Assembly: GCA_949318235.1 (NCBI GenBank)
Contig: OX439132.1
Location: 9,612,338 to 9,676,337 of the forward strand
Length of the DNA stretch: 64,000 bases
From: Ecdyonurus torrentis
Taxonomy: Eukaryota; Arthropoda; Insecta; Ephemeroptera; Heptageniidae
Direction of reading: 5' to 3'
The notes beneath the pieces were generated by a model. It was given only the letters and a program-made list of their open reading frames with translations, did not search any database and was not told the origin of the DNA. Both the position numbers and the translations under genes were made by a program. Positions 1-14,816 of this stretch are shown piece after piece; position 1 is the stretch's first letter, and every line of letters starts with the position of its first letter.

Positions 1-1446
1 ATTTTAGACGTACCTACACTTTCAACATGATAAACTTGTTAAAGTTAACAAAAACCTTGTTGATTTTTCTGTCCGTGTACTTTGTGTTTATGTTTTCTTG
101 GTATAATTAAAATATTTTTTTTAATTACCCTGTTTTGCAAAACTTTTAACTCTATATAGCAAAATTTATTTGATATATTTTCTTATCGATTCCGCATCTT
201 CAATGAATATGATTTATAGCTTTGCGTATGGAATATAATAACATACATATAGCGCACAAAAGTATTGATTTATTGCTTTAATTTATATAAGTCATCCTTA
301 ATATCTTATATTTTTATATAACATTTAGCTCAAATTGTTTTTCTTTTATCGCATGTTTTGCGTAAGATAATACTTTGAATAACTTTGTCGTCACCACTTG
401 ACCTATACTTTGACTTTCTGTTGTCATATTTTTCAATTATTATTATTATTACTTTTCAACTCAATAATATATAATAAAAAAATTAACACTCGATAATTAT
501 CTATAATTTTTATTGTTGAGAAGTTATATGAAATGAGTTTTTTGAACTCTCTATTTTTCTTTTATATATTTTTTCCTATTGTTTTTGTGTAATGTGTGTA
601 AGTATGGCTGTAATAAAGATTTCTTATCATTTTTTTTTTTAATTTTTAGGTTAAAAGTTGTTTTATTATTACAAAATAAACACTATAGTGTCACTTTTAT
701 CTCGGTAATGATCATTAAATTCTCTTGTTATTATTTTTTTTTAATTACCTAGTTTAAAGTAAGACAGTTTTCATCTTTTTCTTTCATGTTATAAAATTGA
801 CCACTCATAGATATACAAAATTTCTCAGCTGTATAAGAATAAAGGTTACATAAGGTTTTGGGAATGAAATTTAAAAATTCTCATATATAAATATATATTT
901 AAATAATTAAAAAATATATATTTTCGCACAATTAAAGCTTGTCAAGTTTTCAATCACTGTAATACAATAGAAGAAAAAAAGTAGTTTATATACAAAACTA
1001 TATTGTATTATTGTAAAATTATGACTCTCTCCTCTGCATAATCTTTTCTATTTTTATATTGATGGGTTGTTTCTGATTAGTGATTAGCTGATTAGTAATC
1101 AGATACAACCATAATGGATACATCCGCAGATTCTTGTAAAATAAACCAATTTTCGTATTCTTGAATTCTTCAAGATTCATGAATAATAAGGTATACCTGT
1201 ATAATAACATGAACACATGTATTTTAATATAAGTCATATGAATTGATATAAGGCACATTATATTATACATACTGTAGTGCAGAGCAACAGAGTAATTATT
1301 TACAATGAAGATGAAGTATAAAATAAACATTAACAATGTAATGTATGCAGACAAGAATATAACTTGCCAATAAAAAATATATACATACTATAAGAAAACA
1401 TATTATGAAATTCCTTCTCCAAATAAAATAAACAACAACACACACC

Positions 1447-1451
<5 letters not shown>

Positions 1452-1525
<74 letters not shown>
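1452..1525. repeat. (GA)n microsatellite
   Basis: Uninterrupted GA dinucleotide tract of about 74 bp. The serine/leucine-rich frames read through its complement are artefacts. Confidence 0.95.
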
Positions 1526-1528
<3 letters not shown>

Positions 1529-2286
1529 ACTTTAAACAATAATATACGATATGAAAAGTTTGTAAACAATAGCACATGCATAATATCGTCTCGACGAATT
1601 GTACTTTGCATAAATTAGCAATTATACTGCCCATAACACGTGTATGCAAAATAACATCGTCTTTGCCTTATCTGATTCTCAGATTGATGCAATATATTAT
1701 TATTATTATTTTTCATAATGTTTATGATATTATTTAGTTATTACAAAATACATTTATATAAAACAGAGGAATATAATGAGAAATTATATATAAAAAGAAA
1801 GATATTATTATGCAAAACATGATTCTTTAGGTGTATAGCATAGAATATTTAATTACTCTATTGTTATTTTTCTTTGTGTTTAACATATTAAAATGTATAA
1901 TATATGTGTGTGTGTATAGTATATTATAATAATAATAAAATATAGAATTTTAAATGTATCAAATCTCTCTCTCTCTCTCTCTCTCTTTCATATTATATAA
2001 AGTATAAACTTTAATTGTTTTTTAATGATCATCAGTAAAAAAAGTTTACCGCACTGCTTTTATATATAGAACATATGTTATAATGTCAAAATACATTAAA
2101 AATAATAAATCAAAATATTATTATTTATTAATTCAGTAGCAACTGTCCGACAAAAATCCTCCTATTTTAAATGATAATTTAATAATATAATAAAAATATA
2201 ATTTTAGCCTTCAGCAATAAATTGAAATATAATAGAAAAAAAATATACAGGTCAACTTTGTATTCATCCAAATTAAAGTATTCTAT

Positions 2287-2290
<4 letters not shown>

Positions 2291-2321
<31 letters not shown>
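2291..2321. repeat. Poly(A) tract
   Basis: About 31 consecutive A. No retroelement body is recognisable beside it. Confidence 0.9.
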
Positions 2322-2323
<2 letters not shown>

Positions 2324-3798
2324 GATTTTAATTTTTTACATTATGTATTTTGGTACATTTTGTTGCCCATATAGAAATATAAAATAAAGTATGTATTAAA
2401 TTATTTTAAGCACGTTTCGTAAAATAAAAAGAGTTGCCTCGATAGTGACCGTTTGTTTATTATATAGAGGTCTTCTCTCGTGACAAAATAAGTGGCAAGC
2501 GTTGTTCCTAAATTTAGGGCGGTAGAACAATAGTGTACACACAATTCTTAATATACAACATAAACTTTCTATATAATACTATAAATTTTTTTTCTTTTCA
2601 AATTCATTATTCATATATAGCATAGTTGTACAATTGTTTGAAGATAATTAATTATATCATTATTTTATACAATTAAAGTTATCATTAAATAAAGAATTGT
2701 ATATAATGGATATACAAGAAGCTCTAAAAAGTTAATTTTATTTTAATCGAGTTTTTTTTTTAACGTTTGTTAATTATATGCAGTGTAATTCCGTGCATAT
2801 ATACAGTATAGTCTTTTAAATTAAATCAAATCTAAAATAAATCGATTATAAAAAGTATGAAAAAAATGCATGATGAGCTTTCTATAATACAAGGAGAAAA
2901 AATGTAAAGTTGATGAAAAAAAAAATAATAATAATAAATTATACAATGATACGCATAACTAGTGCTTTTTTAAATTATTCCGGCATGCATATTCAACATA
3001 ATATAGTTATATGTGTATAATTATGATGGTTATGTTGTATAGTACAGTATAATATAAGAAGAGCTAAAAAAAAAAAAAAATATTATGAACCAACTTTTTT
3101 TCTCTTTCTTTCTTTCAAGTGTATATGTAATTTTTATTTCAGATCTTCTCATTGCTTCACCTTCATATACGTACTATACTATATACGTAATACGTATTCT
3201 GTATACATTTTGCTATATGTGCAGGTTAAAAATGTAGGAATGTATAAATTTATTTATAGATTGAGTTTATAACGTAACCATCTCTAGATTTAAAAATTGA
3301 GCCACCCACTAACATATGTGCATCATCAAGTAAAATAGTTTATTGTAACTGAAAAAAATATATATCCTATCTTCCCAACATTCCCATATTATAAAATTAA
3401 AAAATTATATATTTATTATTTTTTCTCTTCCCACAATAATTAAGGTTTATATATAATAATATTATACAGTAATAGAAAAGACAATGAAAAAAGTATTTAT
3501 GAGGGTCATGTGAGTAAAAAAAGAAAAGAAAAAAAAAAAAAAAAAAAAAAAACAGCTGAGTAAAGATGAAGTCTCGTAAAAATGAAAAATGATAGATTTG
3601 TTTGCTGGAGAATTTGAGTTCAAACCCAGACAAGTATTTTCATATGAGAATCATCAGAATAACTGTTCTATTATACTATATACATATAGAACAGAGGTAA
3701 AATAAAACAATGGTGCAATATCATTAGTTTAAAGTAAACTGTCAAATGCAGAAAGAAATGTATAATTGAAAAACAAATAAATTTGAATTGAAGAATCT

Positions 3799-3914
<116 letters not shown>

Positions 3915-4197
3915 TGTAAGCAAAGTTGCCAAGAAAGAAATTTCTTAAACTTCTTATTTCTTCGCTTGTACTTCTCTATACACGTCTTGTAGATGTAGTC
4001 ACCAAAATAAAGAGACAAGCACTGTTAACAAGCCAACAGAAAACTTACTGTACTTTCTTACTCTTTAGCGAGTTTTTCTTCTTCTATTCTTATTCTTCTT
4101 TTCTTTCTTTTTTTTTCTAACAAAACGGATTGTATTTAATTAAAAGTGTTAAAATAGCATCATCGGTATATGGATCGTCTCGTGTATATATACGCAT

Positions 4198-4200
<3 letters not shown>

Positions 4201-4271
<71 letters not shown>
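4201..4271. repeat. (GA)n microsatellite
   Basis: A pure GA tract of about 71 bp. Confidence 0.95.
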
Positions 4272-4273
<2 letters not shown>

Positions 4274-4618
4274 ATGCAAAATGAGTGTGATTATTAAACA
4301 CACTGTGAGATTTTTTAAATTTTATTTTACACTGTATAATATACTACGCTGGTTTTATAAAAAGTGTCTCGAAAATATATGTATAGCTCTAGCCGAGCCG
4401 ACGAAATGACCTCTCTGGCACTTGATCTAGCTGGCAAAATTCAGCTTCCTCAATTTACTATAAGACACGTTAACTATCTCATCATCACGTTTCAATTTAA
4501 TAATTTACTCCTTAATTGAAGACAATCAATTGAATTACAAACTTCGTGAACTAATTTTTTAAAATTATTTTACGTGAATTAAAGTTACTATACGTGCAGT
4601 ATAAAATCTATTCTATAT

Positions 4619-4649
<31 letters not shown>

Positions 4650-7600
4650 GTATATGAAAACAGAAATACATTTTTAATCTATGATTGCAGTTGTTTGAAA
4701 TTACTTTATTACGTTATCAAAGTTGTGTTTTTATCAAAGTTATTCTTTATAGCAATTATTTTAATTGAAAATTTTTAAAGTGTGCTTCTTTGACCTAAAA
4801 GCTAAAGGCTATTATAATGCACCCTGTCTTAATAGTTTTTTTTTTTTTTAACTTTCAAAGATTTTTCCGCACATATTATGTTCAAGGCTCTATTGCTGTA
4901 TACGTATAATTTAACAGGATTTTCTTATGTTAAAAATTATTATACACGTATGCAACTTAAATATAAGTCATACAGAATATTCTGAAGCTAATAAAATAAA
5001 AATTCTAGAAAAATCTATACATAAAATTTATCATTACAGCAATCTGTGCAATAACTTGTTTGCAACGATTGCTTGTATAGTGAAAGAGAGTTTAATCAAT
5101 ACTTCTTTATACGAACTGAAAGGAAATATAAATATAAGCGGAGTGACATGATAAGCCCGCAGATACTTAAACTTTTCGTGTATATAAGAAAATAAATCAT
5201 TTCTCTTTTATGAAAAAGACATCTGATATTAATTGTTCTAAGTTTCTATACAGAGTATAACTTTAATTATTTATTTCGTTATATCCCATCAAAGAGGGTT
5301 AGATATTTGTCATGGTCATGATGTGCCTAAAAGGTTTATGAAAATTTAATTTACTTTTGAATTTATACCTAAATTTTCTAACTGAACCAAAATCCCCTTT
5401 GTCTATTATGTAAAGTAGAAATGTTGACATGACACTTGCCAGTATAGGCCTGTAAGAGTTCTTTTGCATAATACAGTTTGTGCTTGTGCAATGAAAAAGC
5501 ATACAGGAGCAATAACGTTGCCCAGGACATAACTTTTTTTTCTTTGAAATTGGTCAATTTTTATTATTATTATCATTATTTTTCTCTCACTGAAAATCTA
5601 ATTCAAGCTAGTATTTTTAAACTGCGGCAAAATGAGCCATTTTTCCCATATACCAGCCCATGTCATTTAAAGCTCACATATGGCGTCGAGTTTTATATGA
5701 ATGCAACCATCCTATAGCAGAGCTTTCATATATATTTCAGTTTTTATAATGTACTGCAATAAGTCCAGCATGCATACAAATTTAATTGCTTCTATAAGTC
5801 TACTATTTCAATCAAAACAATATTATAAGTGTGAAGAAAGTGGAAATATTAAGAAATTTTTCAATGATTCAATGGTATATAAGATATTAAGATAATAACA
5901 AGTTTTAAGCTTCTGTGTGAATATTTTTTATAGCCAGCTTTAATTTATATCCTCACAGCAAAATATAAGCAACACATTTTAAAATTGTTCTTATATTATC
6001 TCATTTACATTAAAAATACATTCACAAAAACTACTTCAAAACAAAAATCAAGTTTGCAAAAGAGTGAAGACAAAAAAATATATATATAATATGTATATAG
6101 CACTACATACAATGAAGTCTTTTAAGGTGTGTTTAATAAGATGATGTTGAATGATGAAGTATGAGTTTTTCTGGGCGTGCCATTATTATTCATATTTTTT
6201 TATAAGAAGTGGCCCAGCATGATTGTGCCCAAAGAGTTTGTGTTATGTCAGACAAACGGGCGATCGAGAGTGGCTCACACACATACATATATAATATATA
6301 AAATATAAGTAAGAGCAAAGCAAGTACCATGGCAAGGGGCAAGTCAAGGGCACCATCATCTCTATATAGCTGAATACAAGGGGCGATTGTTATGTGCAAC
6401 CATCATGATCAACTCAAAGAGTCAGAGAGACAGCCTAGTGTATATAGCTTCACTGTGTATAGTTACGCGTTTCTATCTCTCATCACACCACCACCACCAC
6501 AATATAAATAAATAAACTGACTTAAAACAACAGCTGTGTTGATGGGGATATTATATAAAAAAATAAATAAGCTATTTTTTTTTATTTATTATTATTATTT
6601 TTTGAAATATATGTATAGAATATGCAGGCAAGGGTTGTTATTTTTTTTTTAAAAAAGTTTTATATTTGGGTACTTTACATCATACAGTGAAATTTTTTTT
6701 TTCCCCGCTAACTATAAGGTTTTTAAAATATACGAAAACCATATAGGGAGGCGAGTAAACATTCAATATTTAAAACATTTTTTCATTATACAGAATTTTG
6801 AACCCAATTATAAATTGTATAAAATATTCACACTTATTTCAATGCAATGAGACATCCTAAAAATTTGCACCAAATCATAATAACGACACGTGAAACCACA
6901 AAAACTTCAAAATAAAGCTTTACATTATTTGCAATTCTCTATTATTATTATTATTATACTCTTTTCACAATCACTTTTTAGTTACCTCAAAGAAATTTAT
7001 AAAAAAATAGATATGGAAAAATAGTCCCATTTATTAATTTTTAAATAATTAATAGAAATTTATTATTATGATATAAGTGGTATAATAGTAATAATAATAA
7101 ATTAATTTATAAATTACTTGAGGCAATATAATTCAAATGCACTAAAATTTCAATTTTATTTGATACACAGTTAGTTAACCTATTATTTACTTGTTTATTT
7201 ATTTTAAAACAGAAAGAAGAGAGGCTTCCAAATATAGCTTATTTGATTATCTACTGGTCATAAAAGGAATTAAAGAATACACTGTACTACCACTATATAC
7301 GTATATACAGTGCAGGTCATGAAATGTATTTCTTTAAGTAAGAAACAAGAGTTTAATTTAAATTTAAAGCAATCGTGATGTATCATTGGTCATAAAAATA
7401 CGAAATTTTCCAATTAGTATATTATGTATATATATAAAAAAAAAAATTATATCATGTGCAATTAAAAATAATCAATTTCATCATTCATCATCATGTAGTT
7501 CATATAACACAGAGGAGCTTTTTCAGTTTATTGCAATTTATTATAGCTAAACGAATTAGATTAAAGAAACTTATTAGTATATAGAAAAAAAAAGCATCAA

Positions 7601-10272
7601 TTCGTGCACGCACGTAAATCGTGGTGTCCATAAATCTACCTGTCTTCTTTTGCATTTTTAAATTTTTTTATTTTGCTTAATTTTTATAACTAACACAAAA
7701 ATAAACTTTATAAATTATTAATTAAGTATAAAATATATAGACTTTTTCTTATTATTATTTCATATAAGAGATTATTTTGTTATTCTCTTCTTTTCTTTTT
7801 GTTATTTTATATTGTTGTTTTGCAGTAAGGTGGAGTTGGTCACCTTGAAAATGACAAGATATTTATTAATCTTCAACAGCCGCAGCAACCAATTTTTATA
7901 TAACCAAACTAATAACAAAATATAAGTTATCAGCCTCTCTCTCTCTCGAAACTATTTTTAGTGGGTGTAACTGGCGAAAAATGTTTGCCAGAAAATGTTA
8001 TTATTGTCTTAAAACACTTAAAATTGTATAGTATCCCACATGTAAAATTTTCTGATCTTGGTGCACTATATCAGCATAAAATATGTATATTCAAAAAAAT
8101 GCTAAAAAAAAAAAAAAAAAAGGATAGGAAATTGTGGGAGTGCGCCTTTTTTTTTTTACACCGTCTGTGATTTGCTATATAGCACGTTACACTATACACC
8201 GGTAACACCCATTTATTTAGATTTTGATTGTTAACAGGATATTCTCTGCCTGGAAATATTCAAATAGTTGACAGTTGACCGCACATAGTCGGGTCAATTT
8301 TAAACCATAAATTTTATACCAACCTCTTTCCTAATTCCTATACATACTGTCTAAATTGGAGATTCAAATTTGCGGTCGAGGGTTGGAATTTTTGTATATT
8401 CATTAAATTTAATGAATATTATATTTTTGACAGATTCAATAGCATTAGAATTTTATATCAACTCATAAAATTTTTATATATCTTTTTATCCTTATATAGA
8501 CATAGAAGTTGTATTTTATGTGTTTTCTAAAATGCATATTATAGTATATAAAATATATTATAGGAATGCATCAAATCAATAGTCGTATATTTTTTTATTT
8601 CTCAATCAAATTAATGATCTGATTGAAATTCGATGCACATAAAATACCATAGGGGAAATAGAATTATTTATAGCTTTGTGTCACAGCTGAATATTTTATT
8701 AAATTTTATCAATTGATCTTTTATACAAAATAATAAAATAAATAATATTACACATCGAATAAAGATTCACTCTTTATTTCATAAAACATTGTAAAAAAGT
8801 AAAAACATTTTTTCATTTGAAATTCTTTGAAATAAGAGAACTTCTCATTTAAAACAGAAATAAAGAAAATAAAACAAACCCTTGAAGAAAGGACAAAAAA
8901 GTAATAAAAATTTACCCTTCGTTGATTAAAAAAATAAGTGTCTAATTTTAACGAGCATCAGTATTATATACTGTAAAGTAAGGTTGTAAAATGGGTGTGA
9001 AGATGTGTTGATTTTGTTGTTTTGAGTGACAAGGCGAGACAAGTTCAGTTGTTTTTTCACCTCGTCTATTTTTCCCCTTCGTATAACTGAAACCACGTGA
9101 TTTCTTGGCATAGATCAAGGTTATGAGTGTAAAACAAAAAAAATAAAAGACTATTTAACTATTATGAGCTACGAGAAGATTGAAGTGAATTATAATTACA
9201 ACACAAATACAAATCGTTCATTAATATGCAATAAGAATGTAATTGTAGTTTGTATAAATTATAAATATAGATCACAAATTATTTATAGATATTATAATTC
9301 CTCTCACCTTATAGAGCAATTTAATTGATTTTAATCATACATTCAATAGTTATTATAATATATTGTTCTGATAAGATCTTAAGGTTAAGAACATTATAGG
9401 ATAATGGTTTATCTATATGATTAATATTTTAAATTCTTATATTATGTATATAAAATAAAATGCAAAATGCTGTAAAATGTATGATTTTTGAAAACATGTA
9501 AAACCATTTATATTGCATGCAACTATAACATATTGCATGTAATTTATATTCTCTTTGTATTTTGATGTTTTTATAAATTTTTATATTTTAAAAAATTATC
9601 TTTATCTATAGAGGAGTCTTTTGTCTGCGGGCATTCTGTACGCATACGATTTTTTTTATATAAAAAAGGGTCCCATAAATAAAAGAGAAAAAAATAAGGA
9701 CTTAACTAAGCTTATTTTCTTTCTTTTTTTTAAAAAAATATAAATAATTTATATAGGTTTATATGGGCAAATAGAAAAAATGTAAACGACAAAATGAATT
9801 GATTATTAATGTTTTTTTTAATGTGTGTCCATCATTAAAAAAAATTATGTGTCTACTCTATATAGATACAATATGTAGAAATATATATTAAACATTATTT
9901 CATAATTATTAAAGACGTTATAATCTTATAGATGGTGCATAATTTAAAAAACAAATAAGGAAACATAAAGTTTTAAATTTAAAACAAAAATCGTGCATGC
10001 TACTAGCGATGATCACTATATTAATATTAATAAATCTAAACAAATTAAAAAAAAAAAAAGATCTAAAAAAATATATAAAAAAATAGAAACGAAAGGCAAC
10101 TATTTTAGCATAATAATTACAGTTTTCATCTTTCATCAAATTTTTAGAAGAAAAAAGGTTAAGAAAAAAATAATAATGGATTTCCTATATAAGAGAGCTG
10201 CTGCTACGGTTAATTTTATTTTTTACCTTTGGCTATTGAAGTGTTGTGTTTAAAATTTAAGTCACGAAGAAA

Positions 10273-10274
<2 letters not shown>

Positions 10275-10313
<39 letters not shown>
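10275..10313. repeat. Poly(T) tract
   Basis: About 39 consecutive T, equal to a poly(A) tail on the minus strand. No retroelement body could be recognised next to it. Confidence 0.9.
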
Positions 10314-10315
<2 letters not shown>

Positions 10316-11538
10316 CACTCCCTAGAGGCATTATAATATTAATACAAAAAAGTCTTAAATGATTAAAAATTTAAAGAGATTTTCAACCTTATTTGTATAT
10401 AATATAAGGCTTCAAATTTGTATCTTTTTCAACTCGTTACAGTGAAATTCTCGTTCAATATTTTCTTCTTGCAGAGGTGAACACTTGTATAGAAAATTAT
10501 AGTCGAAGCAAATTGATCAAGTAATTAGTTAGTAGTAAATACATAATTATTTTCCCCGATACATCCGTAAACTATACTTTTTTTGCAGCATAAAACGCAG
10601 AAAGAGAGAGAGAGAGAGAGATTGTTCTGAAAGCGCTATACTGAATTGCCATCACTTCTCTTATATTATTACACTCGTTTTCTCATCTAATACGGTAGAA
10701 AAAGCAATAATATTATGTGAAAATGCAGCCATTGGAAAAGCATCAAGTCAAGATACATACTGTATGATACTGTTTACTATATTACTGTCTGCTGTTTATT
10801 ACAAAATAATAATAATTTTTACTTTTTAAAAAACAGCAATAATAAGAAATATGGAAGAAAAAAATAACAACGATAAAAAAATAACAATAATAAAGATTGG
10901 CTTTCTATATTATTATTTTGTTCCAAGTCAATAATTTTCTCCTTTTCAATAAATCTTTATCATCTGTTTTGTAAATTAATGATTAAAGCTTTTATAAGCT
11001 GCTGATACTTTTGTTATAAGGGGAGTGTGGGTGAGATTCGCGGACACTAATTTATAGAGCCTATACTATTTTAAAAAAGCAAGAACAAATTAAAAATTAT
11101 ATATTAAATTGATGCAATTTTAATGAATATATAATATATGATTAGTGATACATCCCTTTTACTGTTTTTTTTTTTTCTTCTTTTTTTTTTCTTTTTTTGT
11201 GCAAATTTATTTTCAAAGCAAAAAGCCATCGGTTTATTCAATCATGGCTATATGTATTTCAATTAGTCTTGAAAGACTACTTCAATTACCATATAGACTT
11301 ATACATGATGTCTAGAAAATTTGGCTTATTTTGTATCGCTTAACCTTTTGCCGACATATCATTAAATAAAAATAAATATTAAAAAAGATATAACAATAAA
11401 AACAAAAATTAAAAAAAAATTATAATAATATAAATGAAAAACAGCTTTCCAGTTAATGTCCTTTTTTTTCTATTAAGATGAAAAGAAACTGTAAAATTTA
11501 AATGTTGTTTTGTTAATTAAAACCATGAAAAGTATAAC

Positions 11539-11543
<5 letters not shown>

Positions 11544-11588
<45 letters not shown>
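11544..11588. repeat. Poly(A) tract
   Basis: About 45 consecutive A, the longest homopolymer seen in the window. Similar tracts lie near 11948-11970 and 12523-12550. Confidence 0.9.
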
Positions 11589-11589
<1 letters not shown>

Positions 11590-12518
11590 ATTTATATATT
11601 TTTATAATCTCAAATACGTGATTCTTGTAGTTTTTACCAATTTTTCACGCCATATATCTTATATAGAGAGTATAGTATATTTTATATATAAAAGAAGTTT
11701 TTTAAAGAGATTTATATTATATTTTACTCCATGCAGAGAGAGTTCACCCAAATTATTACAACACACATGGAAAGCATTGAGCCCCCTGCTGTTACTTGCT
11801 TTATTAGAATTTTTGGTTGAGGAACATAAAAACTTGAAGATGTAATAAAAAAAACTATCACGTTGCATATAAAGAGGGAAAAACTGCCGAGCAAAGGAAG
11901 AAGTGTTTGGTCCGATGAACCATGAGAAGTTTTCATGCTTGTCATTCAAAAAAAAAAAAAAAAAAAAAAAATGCATGTGCAACGCACATACAAAAAAATA
12001 TTTTACTTCACTTTTTTTTTGTTTTGTCACATTTTCTTATTTGACTAAAAAATTTATAAATTGTTTTCTATCTACTTCACAAACAAACAATTTATTTAAA
12101 ATTATATAATGATGGTTTATTTTAAAATGATACACAGTAGATATATATTATATTATATAAAAAAAGAAGAAGATGATATAAAAGTAGTAAAATAATATAC
12201 ACACTTGGTTTTGGCTTCTTAATTTAATTATTAATAAAAACACATTCAAAAAAAAAAATTGAAATTGAATACTTATATTATTCATAAAATAAAATGTGTA
12301 CTCATATGCTCATGTGTATGCACTGTGACATCAAATTTTACTCTTTGTCATACGTCTTGCGGGAATACTGTATTCATATATCAAGCATTATACGTTAAGT
12401 CGTTAATTATAAAGTCTCTATATATTCATGCAGTAAATTGCCATCATTATTTTTTATCACAGCGTCTATACAGTATTATTTTTATAACGTATTTCTAATA
12501 TGATACACAATTATTTTC

Positions 12519-12553
<35 letters not shown>

Positions 12554-13384
12554 TGGTAAAATATATTAAACAAACAACAATAAAATAATTTTGTTTCCTT
12601 GATGTTTTTTATTATTGTTTATATATCACAAAAGAAACGGTCTAATTTAATTTGTTTATATTTATAGACGTGATCGTTAATTTTTTGTTTCTCATTTTTG
12701 AGAAAGTTTTATGCAGTTTCCAATCAAATTAAAACTCTCGAAGGTTGCGAGATGTATTTTTGGCCTTCTTTAATTAATGCGTCATGAAAGATTTTTATTT
12801 AATTTTGCATATATATAAAAAAAATACGTTCAAGGACACATTGTACGTAAAAATTGATCAATTTTTTTCTTCTTTTTTTTTTTTAGATTTAGGTTTAGCA
12901 TATGAATGTAATATGTTATACAGTACACTTTTCCTAAATGCAAATATCACTGCGTATATTATTATTGCCGATAAATTATGCTAAAATAGAGTTGTGGCTT
13001 TAAAATTTTGCATAAAAATGCAGGTTATACAATCATTAAAAATTACGATGAACATATAAGTAAAGTATATTATTCTTTATTTTCAATATCTTTTGAAGAC
13101 TAGGTTATTTTTTGAATAGCAAAATCAAAGCATTCTTTGATATTTTTATTATGCCTGCACCTGGGGTATTTTATTATGTATTAAAATAGCCAATTAAATA
13201 AATTGATGGGGCATTTAAAGCACAAAAAAGCTACTGTGTAAGATTTGTATAAGTAATGCGCATAAATGCAACCAACAACACCTTAAGGAAATTATATACC
13301 CCGTTTTATCTTTCTGGGAACCCCCTTTCGTCAACATTAAAAAAATCTTTTGACACTGAAACGTGAATTTTTTTCTTTATATTG

Positions 13385-13429
<45 letters not shown>

Positions 13430-13631
13430 GCATTCAGGTTTTTAGAATTATAACAATAACCTTAGGGCAAATAAAATTAATAATAAAAATTATCATAAGC
13501 CCTGTTTGATTAGTGTTAGTGTATTATATAAAATTTAAAAGTGTTGTCTACCAAAAAAGATACTATTATATTTTACATCTTTTGAGGTTCAATTTCTATT
13601 AACCCTCTATATAATAAGTTGGTGCATGAAG

Positions 13632-13634
<3 letters not shown>

Positions 13635-13722
<88 letters not shown>
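13635..13722. repeat. (CT)n microsatellite
   Basis: A pure CT tract of about 88 bp. Frames through it on both strands are repeat artefacts. Confidence 0.95.
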
Positions 13723-13726
<4 letters not shown>

Positions 13727-14751
13727 TTTCTTCTTTTACTCTTGAGGCTATATCCATGTAGTAAGTTTTTTTTTTTTTCCAACTTGAGAGATGATGGACC
13801 AAGAAAAGATATAAAACCGGTCTTGGCTTTTGCTTTGGGTTGTGTTGCTTAAAAAACATGATTCTTACTTCTTGCTCTGCATGGCTATGGCTTCACCTTT
13901 TGGTCTTTTGGATGCTGGAGATGTTCCTGATACTACTATAACATAAAGATTTTTATGCTTTGTCTTCTTTGTTTCACACTTTAAAACGAAGAGGAAAAAT
14001 ATTAATATTAAAATTAAAGAATGAACAAAATTTTGTTTATTTCTTTAAAAAAAACATAGTTTAAGTGTATGTTTAATTTATGTAGAAATTTGAATGCTCT
14101 TTTAGAAATTAAAATTTTATCATGAAATTTTCAAGTTTTTCAAAGAAAACAAAACAAACTCATGTATAGAAACTTGTTTTCATCCTTAAAAGTATTTTTC
14201 TTCTGTGCAACCTTTTTTTTTTTTTTTTTTTTTTTTTTTCGCGATTTGGAAAATTAATTTTTTTTTCTCGTTAGAAAATTCATTGCAAAGGTTGAAGTTG
14301 AAACATCTATAGATAATAATATAGTTCAGTGTATTGATTATTTATTTGTATATATTTTATATTAAACAATAATATAATGATGCCTTATGTACACAAAGCA
14401 CATCTAAAAAAATATATAGAAAATCTTCTATTGCACACTCAAAATATATATTTCGTATATGAATTATAACTATTATTTTGAAAAATCGTGATAGCCCTAT
14501 ATACATTTGATCATTTTTATGTAGAGGAAATGATAATAAATGGTTTTTATAAAAAACAAAGAGAGAGAGAGAGACAGAGGAGCATTTAGTTTGAAAAACA
14601 AATGGTATAGTTTATTATAATAATTTTATATTTTATAAGATTTTTAAGAGCATGCAATAAAAAATTATTACATTAACATGACTTAGCTATCGTTAAATTC
14701 TTAGAAAAGAAAATATAATAATTTTTATATATTATAGTGTATATTGCATTA

Positions 14752-14754
<3 letters not shown>

Positions 14755-14815
<61 letters not shown>
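14755..14815. repeat. (GA)n microsatellite
   Basis: A pure GA tract of about 61 bp. Confidence 0.95.

Positions 14816-14816
<1 letters not shown>

Noticed and set aside
5299..5895. Three moderately complex short frames (5299-5502 minus, 5478-5717 plus, 5701-5895 plus) considered as decayed transposon coding sequence
   Set aside because: No motif of reverse transcriptase, transposase or any known family could be found, and the frames conflict on opposite strands.
13860..13945. Short frame MAMASPFGLLDAGDVPDTTIT as a terminal exon
   Set aside because: Only 21 codons, no acceptor with matching phase and no upstream gene; chance is likelier.
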